A stretch of 64,000 bases of DNA from Gorillibacterium timonense (GCF_001457415.1 NZ_LN881721.1:372001-436000); one strand, 5' to 3'; positions 26,659-36,297 are shown, counted from the first letter of the stretch. Translations and numbers: made by a program. The notes: generated by a model from the letters alone, not told the origin.

Positions 26659-28830
26659 TCAATGGATCAATTTGCTGCGTTTCGCCTGCCGGACGAGTGA
26701 CGAGGAGGCCCGGTTGATCGGGGCTTTGAGCGCCAGCCCGAGAAGCAGAGCCACCCCCGCATACACGGCCATGCGCAGGAAATCGAGCTGCACGATATCC
26801 CAGAGGATACCGCCGGTCGCCTCCCGCATCATGCTGATGCCGTAGGTGAAGGGCAAATAGGGATAGATCGCTTGAAAAAACGGCGGCGTCACCTGTATGG
26901 GAAAGGTTCCTCCCGATCCGGCCAACTGCAGCACGAGGAGGACGATCGCCATCGCCTTGCCCACATTGCCGAAGACGGACACCAGCGTATAGACGATCAG
27001 CATGAAGACGGAACTGAGCAGCAGGGCGAAAAGCACGAACCAGAGCGGATCATGGACATACGCCTTCAGCAGATAGATGTCCCCCAGCGTGACGAACAGT
27101 GCTTGAAGCAGTGCCGTCTGGAGGAAGATCAGGTATCGGCCAAAATACACCTCATATTCCCGGCAGCCTCCCGGGCAATCCTGAACCTCGACGGAGAGCA
27201 GAGAAACGAGGAGTAGGGCGCCAACCCATAGAGACAGTGTCGTAAAAAAGGGCGACATCGCCGACCCGTAATTCGGAATGGGATAAAGCTTGTTTTCGAC
27301 GAGGGAGACCGGGTGGGCGAAGAAATCGCTCTTCTTCTCGAAGTCGTTCACGAGCAGATCGATGATCTCCTGAATGTCTCCCCGCTGCTCAAAGGCGCGA
27401 ATCCGGTCGGCAATACCGTGCAGCTTCTCTTCGACGGTGGGGAATGCTTTGCGCACCTCCGCCAACTCACGGGTGCCGAAGGCGACACCGGATGCCGCAT
27501 CCTGAAGAATCTTCTGAATGTCGGGCAGCGCGGCAACGGCTTCGTTCAGCAGGCTGCGGGTCTCGGCAATCGTCTTGTCCGCCCTATCAAAAGCGGAGCT
27601 TACCTTCGGAACGATGTCCGAGTCGAAGCGGTCGGCGAGGCTGCCGCTGATCTGCGAAACTTCGCCGGCCCGATCGGACAGCTTGTCGAGGACAGCTGCC
27701 GCAATGGCTTTGCCCTGCTTGCGGCTGTCCTGGATTTCGCCGAGCAGCGTGCGCTCCCCCTGGATTCGGCTAGTGAGCTGATCGAGCGACGCAAGCTCCG
27801 TGTGGAAGGCGCTGGTACCGCCGGTTGATGCGCCGCCTGCGGCAAAGCGATCGAGCCCGGCGAACCAGTCTCGCACCCCTTGGGTGAGCGATGCTGCGCC
27901 TTCCAGCTTCTTGATCACCGCCGCGAGTGTGTCATCCACCAGCTTCGGTTCAGCCGCGGCATCCGCCAGGAGCGACGCCGTCGCCTTGACCGAATCGGCG
28001 GTTTCGCGGATGACGGTGAGATCCTGGCGGATATACGGCTTCGCTGCGGCGAGGACGTCACGGCTGCGCTCGACCACCTTCGCCGCTTCGGCTGCAAACG
28101 TCTCTCCGTTCCCCAGAATGTCATTCGCCACCGGTAAAGCCTTCTGCGCTTTGCCGACGATGCCAGAGGCCTTGTCCAGATCGCTCCCCGCGGTATCGAT
28201 CGCCGTGTGGATCTCAGGGAGCATATCCTCCAGGCGGAAAACAAGCGTCTTCGTCTTCTCGATGACGGGCAGCTCGCGCGCCAGCTCCACCCCGAGCGTG
28301 TTGAACATTCGAAACAGCGCTTCGCTAGCCGTTTGGACGAAGGTGGAGCTGACCTCCTCGATGATGCCGCTCGCTCCTTTGGACGTAATCTTCGGGGCGA
28401 TGGCGTTGATTTTCTCATTCACATAATACATTATCTCCGCCTTGACGGGCTCCTTGGTAAGCACGGAGGAGATGTCGCGGGAGAAGGCCTCCGGAATGAT
28501 CAGAGAGGCATAATACTCTCCGTGATGAACGCCGGAGAGAGCCTTTTCCTCCGTGGTGAAGATCCAGCCAATCTGATGATTATTCTGAAGAGAGGACACG
28601 ATCTCATCGCCGAGCCGGACCGGCTGACCAAGAATCTCGGCTCCTGAATCTTCATTGACGACGGCTACCCGGATGCCCTGCGTGTTGCCGTACGGGTCCC
28701 AGGCGGCCTCGATGTTAAACCAGGCATACAGGGATGGCAGGAACGCAAGTCCGAGCAGCATGACGATGGCCGCCGGACTTTTGCCCAAGTTCCTCAGATC
28801 GTTCCGGTAAATGGAAAGAATGCGGCGCAT
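26659..28830 (-). CDS. YhgE/Pip family membrane protein
   Basis: The 723-residue protein has one N-terminal membrane helix (about 18-40), the YhgE/Pip signature (LPSLYAWFNIEAAWDPYGNTQGIRVAVVNEDSGA), a long extracellular alpha-helical region (about 180-520) and five or six C-terminal helices of the ABC-2 permease type. Pip is a phage infection receptor in Lactococcus, and family members are linked to type VII secretion and export. No WXG100 or EssC gene is present here. The ATG at 28830 follows GGAGG. It may be an export permease lacking its own ATPase. Confidence 0.85.
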   Translation of the reverse strand: MRRILSIYRNDLRNLGKSPAAIVMLLGLAFLPSLYAWFNIEAAWDPYGNTQGIRVAVVNEDSGAEILGQPVRLGDEIVSSLQNNHQIGWIFTTEEKALSGVHHGEYYASLIIPEAFSRDISSVLTKEPVKAEIMYYVNEKINAIAPKITSKGASGIIEEVSSTFVQTASEALFRMFNTLGVELARELPVIEKTKTLVFRLEDMLPEIHTAIDTAGSDLDKASGIVGKAQKALPVANDILGNGETFAAEAAKVVERSRDVLAAAKPYIRQDLTVIRETADSVKATASLLADAAAEPKLVDDTLAAVIKKLEGAASLTQGVRDWFAGLDRFAAGGASTGGTSAFHTELASLDQLTSRIQGERTLLGEIQDSRKQGKAIAAAVLDKLSDRAGEVSQISGSLADRFDSDIVPKVSSAFDRADKTIAETRSLLNEAVAALPDIQKILQDAASGVAFGTRELAEVRKAFPTVEEKLHGIADRIRAFEQRGDIQEIIDLLVNDFEKKSDFFAHPVSLVENKLYPIPNYGSAMSPFFTTLSLWVGALLLVSLLSVEVQDCPGGCREYEVYFGRYLIFLQTALLQALFVTLGDIYLLKAYVHDPLWFVLFALLLSSVFMLIVYTLVSVFGNVGKAMAIVLLVLQLAGSGGTFPIQVTPPFFQAIYPYLPFTYGISMMREATGGILWDIVQLDFLRMAVYAGVALLLGLALKAPINRASSSLVRQAKRSKLIH

Positions 28831-29052
28831 AAAAGCCTCCGATCCAGAGCGTTGTCCGATTCAGTTTTCCAACCGCAGCCGGATTTCATGCGGGATCGGA
28901 AGAGAAGAATGAATCCGCCGCGAAGATGCGCGCTGGCAGGAAGGAGTTCCCTTTTGCTAGAATGAAGGGAAGGGACGAGACCGCATGCCAAGTGAGGAAG
29001 GAAGCGGCCGGGCGAGCACTTGTCCTTGTACGAAGATGGGAGGAGTGAAGGG

Positions 29053-30030
29053 ATGAAGGTTATGCCTTTGCAAAAACGCGGAGTCTCAGACAGCCGCCTG
29101 GTTCTTGGGTGCATGGGGTTGGCCGAGAATTGGGAGCCGGTCCCGCTGACGGCGGAGGATCGCAAGAGGACCGCAGAGGCGGTGGAAGCGGCGTTGTCGA
29201 TCGGAATCACGATGTTCGATCATGCGGACATCTACTGTCGGACGAAATCGGAGGCCGCCTTCGGCGAGTGGCTGGCCGCCCACCCCGGCATGCGCGAGAA
29301 GCTCGTCCTGCAATCCAAATGCGGCATTATTCTCCGGGATGACGTATTGCCGGAACACTATAATTTCTCTCGGGATCACATTCTTCAGTCCGTGGACGGT
29401 ATTCTGAAGCGCCTCGGAACCGAGTACCTGGATATTCTTCTGCTGCATCGCCCCGATCCGCTCATGGAGCCGGATGAGATTGCCGAAGCGTTCCTCAAGC
29501 TTTCGAGCGCTGGGAAGGTGCGGCATTTTGGCGTGTCCAATATGGGAGCTTCGCAGATGATTTTCCTTCAGCGGGCGATCTCCCAGCCTCTTGTCGTGAA
29601 CCAGCTTCGGCTTGGCCTCGGCCATCTCGATTTTCTCAATCAGGGCTTGTGGGTCAATCGCAGGGATGGCGTGGACGTCAATTTTGGCGAGGGCATTCTG
29701 GAATACTGTCAGATGGAAGATATTCAGCTTCAGGGCTGGGGGCCGCTGGAGCAAGGTAAGTATACCGGCCGGCCGGTGAGCCCCGGAGATGAAACGACAG
29801 CTCGGACGGCCGCCTTCGTGAATGAGCTTGCGGGGCGGATGGAGACAACGCCGGAGTCGGTTGTGCTCGGCTGGTTGATGAAGCATCCTGCGAACATTCA
29901 ACCGATCCTCGGGTCCGTCAACCCGAAACGGATCATCGCCTGCCAGGACTCGGCGAAGGTGGCGGAGCAGATGACCCGGGAAGACTGGTACAAGCTATAC
30001 AGCCGAGCTCGCGGAGATGCGATGCCCTGA
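29053..30030 (+). CDS. Aldo/keto reductase (YdhF-like)
   Basis: The 325-residue protein is a cytoplasmic NADPH-dependent aldo/keto reductase barrel. The catalytic tetrad reads Asp56 and Tyr61 (FDHADIY), Lys89 (LQSKCG) and His132 (LLLHRPD). The cofactor end is seen in GWGPLEQGKY and in PILGSVNPKRI. The ATG at 29053 is preceded by GGGAGGAG. It is a single gene convergent with the LacI repressor, and divergent from yhgE. Substrate is not predictable; sugar or carbonyl compounds are possible. Confidence 0.9.
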   Translation: MKVMPLQKRGVSDSRLVLGCMGLAENWEPVPLTAEDRKRTAEAVEAALSIGITMFDHADIYCRTKSEAAFGEWLAAHPGMREKLVLQSKCGIILRDDVLPEHYNFSRDHILQSVDGILKRLGTEYLDILLLHRPDPLMEPDEIAEAFLKLSSAGKVRHFGVSNMGASQMIFLQRAISQPLVVNQLRLGLGHLDFLNQGLWVNRRDGVDVNFGEGILEYCQMEDIQLQGWGPLEQGKYTGRPVSPGDETTARTAAFVNELAGRMETTPESVVLGWLMKHPANIQPILGSVNPKRIIACQDSAKVAEQMTREDWYKLYSRARGDAMP

Positions 30031-30196
30031 ACCTTGATCCAACCCCCTGCTGGAGCGTGTTCTCCAAGAACGGGATGGTCGAGTGACTCCGGGCTTCGCA
30101 CCAGTGAGGGGGAACAGCGGAGTCCTTCCATTGCTGCTGAGTCGATGGGGAGGAGCGAGCAAACTCAACCGCTCCTGAAGCATCGGTACACGGTAA

Positions 30197-30233
30197 AAAA
30201 GCCTTTCTCACGCATTTGGTGAGAAAGGCTTTT
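30197..30233. terminator. Bidirectional terminator
   Basis: AAAAGCCTTTCTCAC (30197-30211) pairs with GTGAGAAAGGCTTTT (30219-30233), between the convergent reductase and LacI genes. Confidence 0.85.
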
Positions 30234-30341
30234 CGCGTTCAGAATTATCCGGTAGCGCTCAAATATCGAACCGACTGTTCGGATGTTCAATCCGAGTAAA
30301 GGCCGACACCGACTAATCAGGCAGGCTTGAGAAAGACCGGG

Positions 30342-31364
30342 TTACCGCTGCGAGCGCTTCGTTGTCCCGCACGATTCCCGGATGATAAGCTCAGGCTTAA
30401 CTTTAAGAGAGGGGCTGCTGCACTGCTGGTTGATCAAGTCAAAAAGCAGGAGAGCGGCATATTTGCCAATCGTTTCCTTGTCCTGACGAATGGTCGTGAG
30501 AGAAGGGCGGATATACCGGCTAGCTTCGATGTCGTCGCATCCGACGAGTGCGACATCCTCCGGAATGCGGAGCCCGTGCTCGTTCAAGGCCCGGTATGCG
30601 CCAAAGGCGAGAAGATCGGAGGCGGCCCAGATCGCCCGCGGAAGCGGCCCTTTCGTCAGAAGCTGCTTCATCGCCCAGTACCCAGCGTCCTCGTAGAAGC
30701 TATCGGCATGAAGAAACCATTCTTCCCGGATCGGCAAACCCTGTTTCTTCATGGCTTCACGATACCCTGCTTCGCGTTCCCGCGACATCTCCGAGCTTTC
30801 TGTGCTGCCCAGATAGCCCAACTGCCCATACCCCAGCCCGGAGAAGTGATTGACCACAAGCTCCGCCATCTCGCGGTTGTCGGAATTGATGTGGGCGGAA
30901 TTTGGGCCGCTTAGCGTCAGGTCCACCCCCATGCAGGGGATATCACTCGCGTCAAGCTCGCGGATGGAGGGCTCAAGCTCCTCACCGGAGAGCAGGATAC
31001 AGCCGTCGACATGAAAATGGCGGCAGCGCGCCGGGTAATCGCCTCGCCCTTGGAACTTTTCGTTCGAGAAGAACAGCAGGTCATAGCCGAGAATCCCCAT
31101 CTGCTTCTTGAAGGCGTTCACGACTTCCACGAAAAAGGGATGGGTCATATCGATATTTAGCTTACCGGCAAAGATGACGCCGATGAGATGAGAGGTTTTG
31201 GTGGCGAGCGTCTTGGCGGAATTGGAGGGAATATAGCCGGTGTCGTTCATGATCTTCCGGACGCGTAGCTTGGTATCCTCCGAAATTTCCGGATAATCGT
31301 TAATAATTTTAGAGACCGTCGAGACGGATACTCCAGCCAGTTGGGCGATTTTTTTGATGTTCAC
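30342..31364 (-). CDS. LacI-family transcriptional repressor
   Basis: The 340-residue protein has the LacI helix-turn-helix (IKKIAQLAGVSVSTVSKIIND) and hinge, then a periplasmic-binding-like effector domain (LIGVIFAG...PRAIWAASDLLAFGAYRAL...VALVGCDD). The GTG start at 31364 is behind GAGGT. It is divergent from the GH94 phosphorylase gene, and a perfect palindrome containing AACCGGTT sits on that gene's transcription start. It most likely represses the phosphorylase operon and responds to a beta-glucan oligosaccharide. Confidence 0.9.
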   Translation of the reverse strand: MNIKKIAQLAGVSVSTVSKIINDYPEISEDTKLRVRKIMNDTGYIPSNSAKTLATKTSHLIGVIFAGKLNIDMTHPFFVEVVNAFKKQMGILGYDLLFFSNEKFQGRGDYPARCRHFHVDGCILLSGEELEPSIRELDASDIPCMGVDLTLSGPNSAHINSDNREMAELVVNHFSGLGYGQLGYLGSTESSEMSREREAGYREAMKKQGLPIREEWFLHADSFYEDAGYWAMKQLLTKGPLPRAIWAASDLLAFGAYRALNEHGLRIPEDVALVGCDDIEASRYIRPSLTTIRQDKETIGKYAALLLFDLINQQCSSPSLKVKPELIIRESCGTTKRSQR

Positions 31365-31513
31365 GGGTTCGAACCTCGATTCGCTTGCGACCTGGCCCCC
31401 TTATCCGCAAGTACGGACAAGTGGGGCAGTCGATAGCCGTATTATATCGCAGTGCTCCAAATGTTAACAAGCGAATAGGTCGCGATTGGGTGAGGAGAAG
31501 GGAGAAGATTTTC

Positions 31514-31542
31514 TTTACAAACCGCCGCTCATTCGCAATAAT
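31514..31542 (+). promoter_or_regulatory. Sigma-A promoter of the phosphorylase operon
   Basis: TTTACA (31514-31519), 17 bases, AATAAT (31537-31542). Transcription would begin inside the palindromic operator that follows. Confidence 0.65.
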
Positions 31543-31546
31543 GAAG

Positions 31547-31568
31547 GAAACGAAACCGGTTTCGTTTC
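31547..31568. promoter_or_regulatory. LacI-family operator, perfect 22-bp palindrome
   Basis: GAAACGAAACC is followed directly by its reverse complement GGTTTCGTTTC. The core CGAAACCGGTTTCG has the central CG step of LacI operators. It overlaps the predicted start of transcription, so binding would block the GH94 gene. Confidence 0.85.
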
Positions 31569-31693
31569 GTGAACTGCTGCGGAATATTAGGGTATCGAAG
31601 ATGCTGATAAAGGATCGAAAAGCAGAAGCTAGTATTTGCGGAAAGGTAGCCGCAGGCGGACCGGGATTCTTGATAGGGAGAAGGATGAGAAGC

Positions 31694-34435
31694 ATGACGA
31701 ACCATAGTCGAACGAATGGCTGGCGCTTTATCGGGGAGGAAGGCGATTTTGAGCTGGAAGCCCCCGGGAAGAGCCGGTATTTGTATTTTCCTCTCGTGAA
31801 TGAGGCGGGCATGATGGCGGCGGTTACTCCAACAGGCAGCGGCGATGTGAAGGCGGGGCTAAATGAATTTCTGACGCCCCCGATGTCGGTGGAGGATCTT
31901 CACGAATCAGCATGGGGACGTAACTTCTGGCTGAACCTGGAGGGGCATGAGCCCTGGTCGGCTGTCGGCCGCTCCGCTGCTCAACTCGCTGCGATCAATA
32001 CGGCGAAAGAGGACGAGACGGTTCTGCAGGCGGGCTTCCTCTGGCACAAGACGATCCGCAAGCACCGCGGCTCGGGCTTGCGTGCCGAGGTCACCCAGTT
32101 CGTTCCGGCATCTGCCGATAAGGTCGAACTGATGCGGATCGAGCTCGTGAACGAGGGGACTGATCCTGTCCGTTTTGTGCCCACGGCGGCCATCCCTCTG
32201 TATGGCCGCTCCGCCGACAATCTGCGTGACCACCGCCATGTGACGTCCTTGTTGAACCGCGCGTATACGAATGACCATGGAGTCGAGGTGCAGCCTTCCT
32301 TGTCCTTTGACGAACGGGGGCATCGGATCAACCGGACCGCATATGCGGTGCTTGGCGCGGAAGGAGACGGGACGGCTCCTATCGGCTTCTATCCGGAGGT
32401 CGAACCCTTTGTCGGTGAAGCCGGAAGCCTCGATTGGCCGGAAGCCATCGTCTGCGGAGGGGTTCCGCTTGCCCAAGCGGGAGAAGAATTTGAAGGCTAC
32501 GAAGCGCTGGGGGGGGTGCGTTTTCGAGATGCGGAGCTTCAGCCGGGGGCTAGGAGAAGCTATCTTCTGATCCTGGCTATCGCGGAAGACCGGGTCGATG
32601 CGGGCAAGCTGGTGAAGAGCTATGCTTCTCCCGCTCAATTCGAAGAACATTTGGAATCCACAAAGAGCTATTGGAAGGACAAGGTGGCGGGAGTAGAATT
32701 CCGTTCCGGAGACCCGGACTTCGACCGCTGGATGAAGTGGGTGACGCTGCAGCCGGTTCTCCGCCGCCTGTTCGGCAACTCGTTCCTGCCGCATCACGAT
32801 TACGGCCGCGGCGGCCGGGGCTGGCGCGACTTGTGGCAGGATTGCCTGGCGCTGCTCGTCATGGAACCGGATGAGGTCCGCCAGCTGCTGCTGAACAACT
32901 TCGCCGGAGTTCGCATCGACGGCAGCAATGCTACGATCATCGGATCGAAGCCGGGTGATTTCGTCGCGGACCGCAACAACATCCCGCGCGTCTGGATGGA
33001 CCACGGCGCTTGGCCGCTGCTCACGACGCTGCTCTATCTGAACCAGAGCGGCGATCTGGATTTTCTGTTGGCGGAGCAAACCTACTTCCAAGACCGCTTT
33101 CGGAGGCGCTGCGCGGAAACCGTTCCGGGCTGGACGTCGGAAGACGGCAGCCGGCTGCGCACGGAGGCGGGGGAGGTCTACAGCGGCACGGTGCTTGAGC
33201 ATCTGCTATTGCAAAATCTGGTCCCCTTCTTCCATGCCGGAGCGCATGGCAATATCCTTCTGGAAGGGGCGGACTGGAATGACGGCATGGATATGGCGGC
33301 GGACAAGGGCGAAAGCGTCACGTTCACGGCGTTCTATGCGAGCAACCTGAAGGAGCTGGGCCAACTGGTGTCCGCGCTGCGCGATCGCAAAGGGGAATCT
33401 ACCGTCGAAGTGGCGGAGGAAATTCTGCTCTTGATGGATACGATCGGATGCGGAGTTGATTACGACTCCGTGGAGGCCCGTCGAGCTCAGTTGGAGCGTT
33501 TCTACGACGCCGCGCCCGGCAAGGTGACGGGTCGCAAGACAGCTGTCGAAGCCGATCAACTGATCGCCGACCTGAACGCGAAGGCCGCCTGGCTGACGGA
33601 GCATCTCCGCGAGCAGGAATGGCTGCGTTCGCAGGATGGCGAGGAATGGTTCAACGGCTATTACAACAATGACGGCGAACGGGTCGAGGGCGATCATCCG
33701 AACGGCGTGCGCATCACCCTCACCGGCCAAGTGTTCCCGATCATGGGCGGCGTGGCTACGGAGGAGCAGATCGGCAAGATGGTTCATGCCGTCGACCGTT
33801 ATCTGCTCGATCCCGAGATCGGCTACCGCTTGAACAGCCGCTTCGGCGGCATTCAGCAGAACCTCGGCCGTGCCTTCGGCTTCGCCTTCGGGCACAAGGA
33901 GAACGGGGCCATGTTCAGCCACATGACGGTCATGTACGGCAACGCTCTCTACCAGAGGGGCTTCGTTAAGGAAGGCCGCAAGGTGCTGGAATCTGTCTAT
34001 GCTCTGTCGAGCGACTTTGAGAAGAGCCGGATCTACCCGGGCATTCCCGAATACATCAATGAGAGGGGCCGGGGCATGTACCATTTCCTGACCGGTTCGG
34101 CCAGTTGGCTTCTGCTCACTCACCTGACGGAAGTATATGGAGTGAAAGGGGAAATGGGCGATCTCGTTCTCGAACCGAAGCTGACAGCCGAACAGTTCAC
34201 GGCCGACGGGGATGCCGCCGTCACCACCCTATTTGCCGCTCGGAGGCTCCAGGTGAGCTATCGAAATCCGGCTAAGCTGGAAGCGGGAAGCTACAGGGTC
34301 CATGCGATCCGCTTGAACGGGGAGCTAGTTCCGTATTGCGCCTGCCGAGACGGAGCGCTGCTCGACCGCCGTCTCATCGCCACACTTGCAGATGAAACCA
34401 CCCACCAGCTTGAGGTTGAACTCGGAGCGCGCTAA
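31694..34435 (+). CDS. GH94 glycoside phosphorylase, probably laminaribiose phosphorylase
   Basis: The 913-residue enzyme is a GH94 phosphorylase. It has the beta-sandwich start (GWRFIGEEGDFELEAP), the glucobiose-binding region (GRGGRGWRDLWQDCLA), the catalytic motif GADWND with Asp527 and Asp530, and the C-terminal barrel end (GASWLLLTHLTEVYGVKG-like). It is about 100 residues longer than cellobiose phosphorylases (about 810), close to the Paenibacillus laminaribiose phosphorylase. With the GH16 glucanase 6 kb away, laminaribiose plus phosphate to glucose 1-phosphate plus glucose is the best guess. No signal peptide is present. The ATG at 31694 is placed nine bases after GGAGAAGG. Repression by the divergent LacI is likely. 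Confidence 0.88.
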   Translation: MTNHSRTNGWRFIGEEGDFELEAPGKSRYLYFPLVNEAGMMAAVTPTGSGDVKAGLNEFLTPPMSVEDLHESAWGRNFWLNLEGHEPWSAVGRSAAQLAAINTAKEDETVLQAGFLWHKTIRKHRGSGLRAEVTQFVPASADKVELMRIELVNEGTDPVRFVPTAAIPLYGRSADNLRDHRHVTSLLNRAYTNDHGVEVQPSLSFDERGHRINRTAYAVLGAEGDGTAPIGFYPEVEPFVGEAGSLDWPEAIVCGGVPLAQAGEEFEGYEALGGVRFRDAELQPGARRSYLLILAIAEDRVDAGKLVKSYASPAQFEEHLESTKSYWKDKVAGVEFRSGDPDFDRWMKWVTLQPVLRRLFGNSFLPHHDYGRGGRGWRDLWQDCLALLVMEPDEVRQLLLNNFAGVRIDGSNATIIGSKPGDFVADRNNIPRVWMDHGAWPLLTTLLYLNQSGDLDFLLAEQTYFQDRFRRRCAETVPGWTSEDGSRLRTEAGEVYSGTVLEHLLLQNLVPFFHAGAHGNILLEGADWNDGMDMAADKGESVTFTAFYASNLKELGQLVSALRDRKGESTVEVAEEILLLMDTIGCGVDYDSVEARRAQLERFYDAAPGKVTGRKTAVEADQLIADLNAKAAWLTEHLREQEWLRSQDGEEWFNGYYNNDGERVEGDHPNGVRITLTGQVFPIMGGVATEEQIGKMVHAVDRYLLDPEIGYRLNSRFGGIQQNLGRAFGFAFGHKENGAMFSHMTVMYGNALYQRGFVKEGRKVLESVYALSSDFEKSRIYPGIPEYINERGRGMYHFLTGSASWLLLTHLTEVYGVKGEMGDLVLEPKLTAEQFTADGDAAVTTLFAARRLQVSYRNPAKLEAGSYRVHAIRLNGELVPYCACRDGALLDRRLIATLADETTHQLEVELGAR

Positions 34436-34473
34436 ACTGGAGTCATTACGGCAACAGAGAAAGGAATGCGAGT

Positions 34474-35355
34474 ATGGCTTATCATTTGCACAGCGAAGAG
34501 CTGGACGTGCGCATCGCCGACCCGGGCGAAGATTACAAGGGCGCGCGCTTCGATTGGAGCGGCCTCGTTACCCAGGTGACCTGGCGCAAAACCGGAATGA
34601 CTTTTTGCGGGGTGGAAAATGAAACTCCCGGACAAGGCAGCGGAGGAATCGGCATCTGCAACGAATTCGGAATTGAAGAGGCGCTCGGGTACTCCGATGC
34701 AGCGGTCGGAGGGCGATTCCCCAAGCTCGGCATCGGCCTCTTGCAAAAGCTGGACGAAGACCCGTACTTTTTCATGCTCCATTATCCCATTAAGCCCTTT
34801 ATGATCCACCGAGAAGGCGACGAACGTTCGGTACGCTTCACCGTTGAGCCAGAGGAAGTGAATGGCTATGCCTGCCGTTTGGAAAAGACGCTCACCCTGG
34901 AAGGCGCCAAGCTGTCCATCGCCTATCGACTGACCAACACCGGCGGCCAGCCGATCGAAACGGATGAGTACGTCCACAACTTCCTGCGCATCGGCTCGTA
35001 CGAAGCGGGGCCGGACTATACGCTGACTTGGGGAGGCGCGGTTGAAGTGGAGAGCCCTGAGGTGGGCAATAGAGCCGACCTGAAGCTGGATGAGAAGCAG
35101 ATCACCTGGACGGGGCGACCGGAAGGCGAGTTTTATTCGAAGCTGACCGTCCCGACGATCGATTCCCCTTTCACTTGGGAACTGCGTCATGTACCAAGCG
35201 GAGCTTATGTGCGGGAATCGGGCGACTTCCCGATTGATCGGGTGGCCATGTGGGGCCATGCCGCCGTCATTTCCCCCGAGGTGTTCATACGCCTCTCCCT
35301 CCAGCCGGGAGAAACAGTGGCGTGGACGCGGACGTATGAGTTCTTCGCAGAGTGA
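34474..35355 (+). CDS. Aldose 1-epimerase-like (galactose mutarotase fold) protein
   Basis: The 293-residue protein is beta-rich with no signal peptide, and shows a mutarotase-like course: DWSGLVTQVTW near the start, ITDTG-like YRLTNTGGQPIETDEYVHNF in the middle, and WGHAAVISPEVFIRLSLQPGETVAWTRTYEF at the end. It starts 38 bases after the GH94 gene and ends at a terminator, so it is in the same operon. It may convert the anomers of glucose or an oligosaccharide released by phosphorolysis. The exact substrate is not readable; classical His/Glu catalytic residues are not confidently located. Confidence 0.75.
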   Translation: MAYHLHSEELDVRIADPGEDYKGARFDWSGLVTQVTWRKTGMTFCGVENETPGQGSGGIGICNEFGIEEALGYSDAAVGGRFPKLGIGLLQKLDEDPYFFMLHYPIKPFMIHREGDERSVRFTVEPEEVNGYACRLEKTLTLEGAKLSIAYRLTNTGGQPIETDEYVHNFLRIGSYEAGPDYTLTWGGAVEVESPEVGNRADLKLDEKQITWTGRPEGEFYSKLTVPTIDSPFTWELRHVPSGAYVRESGDFPIDRVAMWGHAAVISPEVFIRLSLQPGETVAWTRTYEFFAE

Positions 35356-35371
35356 GTGATAGACGTCATAG

Positions 35372-35409
35372 AAAAGACGGCTTAGCCCGAATAGGCGGCC
35401 GTCTTTTTT
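35372..35409. terminator. Bidirectional terminator
   Basis: AAAAGACGG (35372-35380) pairs with CCGTCTTTT (35399-35407). It ends the phosphorylase operon and the convergent lipoprotein gene. Confidence 0.8.
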
Positions 35410-35449
35410 GCGTTCTGTCCCGAATCCAGCCAGGAAAGTCGTCCCGCTC

Positions 35450-36133
35450 TTACTTCTCCATAAGCGGAGCGCCTCCGAGCAAGGAAATCTCCCAGGGATC
35501 GCCATCGTTCATTTGGACGAGGTGAACGGCATATTGGTTGAGGCCATTGTGCATGTCCGTCTGTGCCGGTGTTAGTTTTCCTCGAACTTTGAAATCCAGC
35601 TCCATGTAGATGACTTTGTAATCCTTTGCTCCCTCGTCTTCGCCTTCTTTCGGTGCAATGGCGGTGACATCGGCCCAGCGAATCAATTTGGCTCCCTTCA
35701 CTTCTTTTAAATAGACTTCTTGCGATTTAAGGGCATATAAACTGTACAAACCGGTTTTTTTCCGGTAGCCCTGTAAAGTGGTTAAGGCCTCATCATAGTT
35801 TTGTTCTCCCCTGCACTTAAACCATTTCCATGCGATTAAAGCCGGGCCTTCCGTTGGAGGTTCCGTGTGGATATCCAACCCTTCTTTGCTGATATAGCTC
35901 GATTTCCCATCCGGATTCATGATGACACCTCTAGGCTTAGTAGAAGCGGACGGGTTGAGCGTAAGGGTGGCAAGGGCAGTTGGAGCAGATTCAGATGGAA
36001 TCGAGGACGGTGGAGCAGAGACGGATGCAACAGGTGACGGTGGGACGATAGAAGAGGTGGCTTCTTCGGCAGAGCAGGCGGAGAATAGCAGGATACTGGA
36101 GAGGGACAGAAGGAGTAAAAGGTTTTTTTTCAT
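35450..36133 (-). CDS. Small lipoprotein, NTF2-like/DUF4829-like
   Basis: The 227-residue product has a lipoprotein signal (KKNLLLLLSLSSILLFSACSA) with lipobox FSAC, a Pro/Ser-rich linker, and a C-terminal domain of about 120 residues. That domain reads ALIAWKWFKCRGEQNYDEALTTL...VYLKEVKGAKLIRW...YKVIYMELDFKVRG and has the helix-then-sheet order of NTF2-like folds such as DUF4829. The ATG at 36133 follows GGAGGA. Function is unknown. Confidence 0.7.
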   Translation of the reverse strand: MKKNLLLLLSLSSILLFSACSAEEATSSIVPPSPVASVSAPPSSIPSESAPTALATLTLNPSASTKPRGVIMNPDGKSSYISKEGLDIHTEPPTEGPALIAWKWFKCRGEQNYDEALTTLQGYRKKTGLYSLYALKSQEVYLKEVKGAKLIRWADVTAIAPKEGEDEGAKDYKVIYMELDFKVRGKLTPAQTDMHNGLNQYAVHLVQMNDGDPWEISLLGGAPLMEK

Positions 36134-36183
36134 GGACAGTCCTCCGGTATATGGATATGGATAAAGGATTGAATGAGGTGGGC

Positions 36184-36297
36184 TCACATCCCGTTTAACG
36201 CATCCTGATAAGTCGCTTTCTGGCCCCTAATACTTCCCGGAGTTGTCTGATTGGTCAGGTACCCTGTTTCTACAAGGATCATCGTAACGGTCTTGCG
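36184..36297 (-). pseudogene. C-terminal fragment of an N-acetylmuramoyl-L-alanine amidase
   Basis: The minus strand encodes RKTVTMILVETGYLTNQ and continues to QKATYQDALNGM followed by a stop. VLVETGFLTN is the conserved C-terminal motif of Amidase_3 cell-wall hydrolases, but the rest of the domain is absent upstream. It lies in a 389-base gap that is otherwise AT-rich with no gene. It is probably a decayed remnant. Confidence 0.5.
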
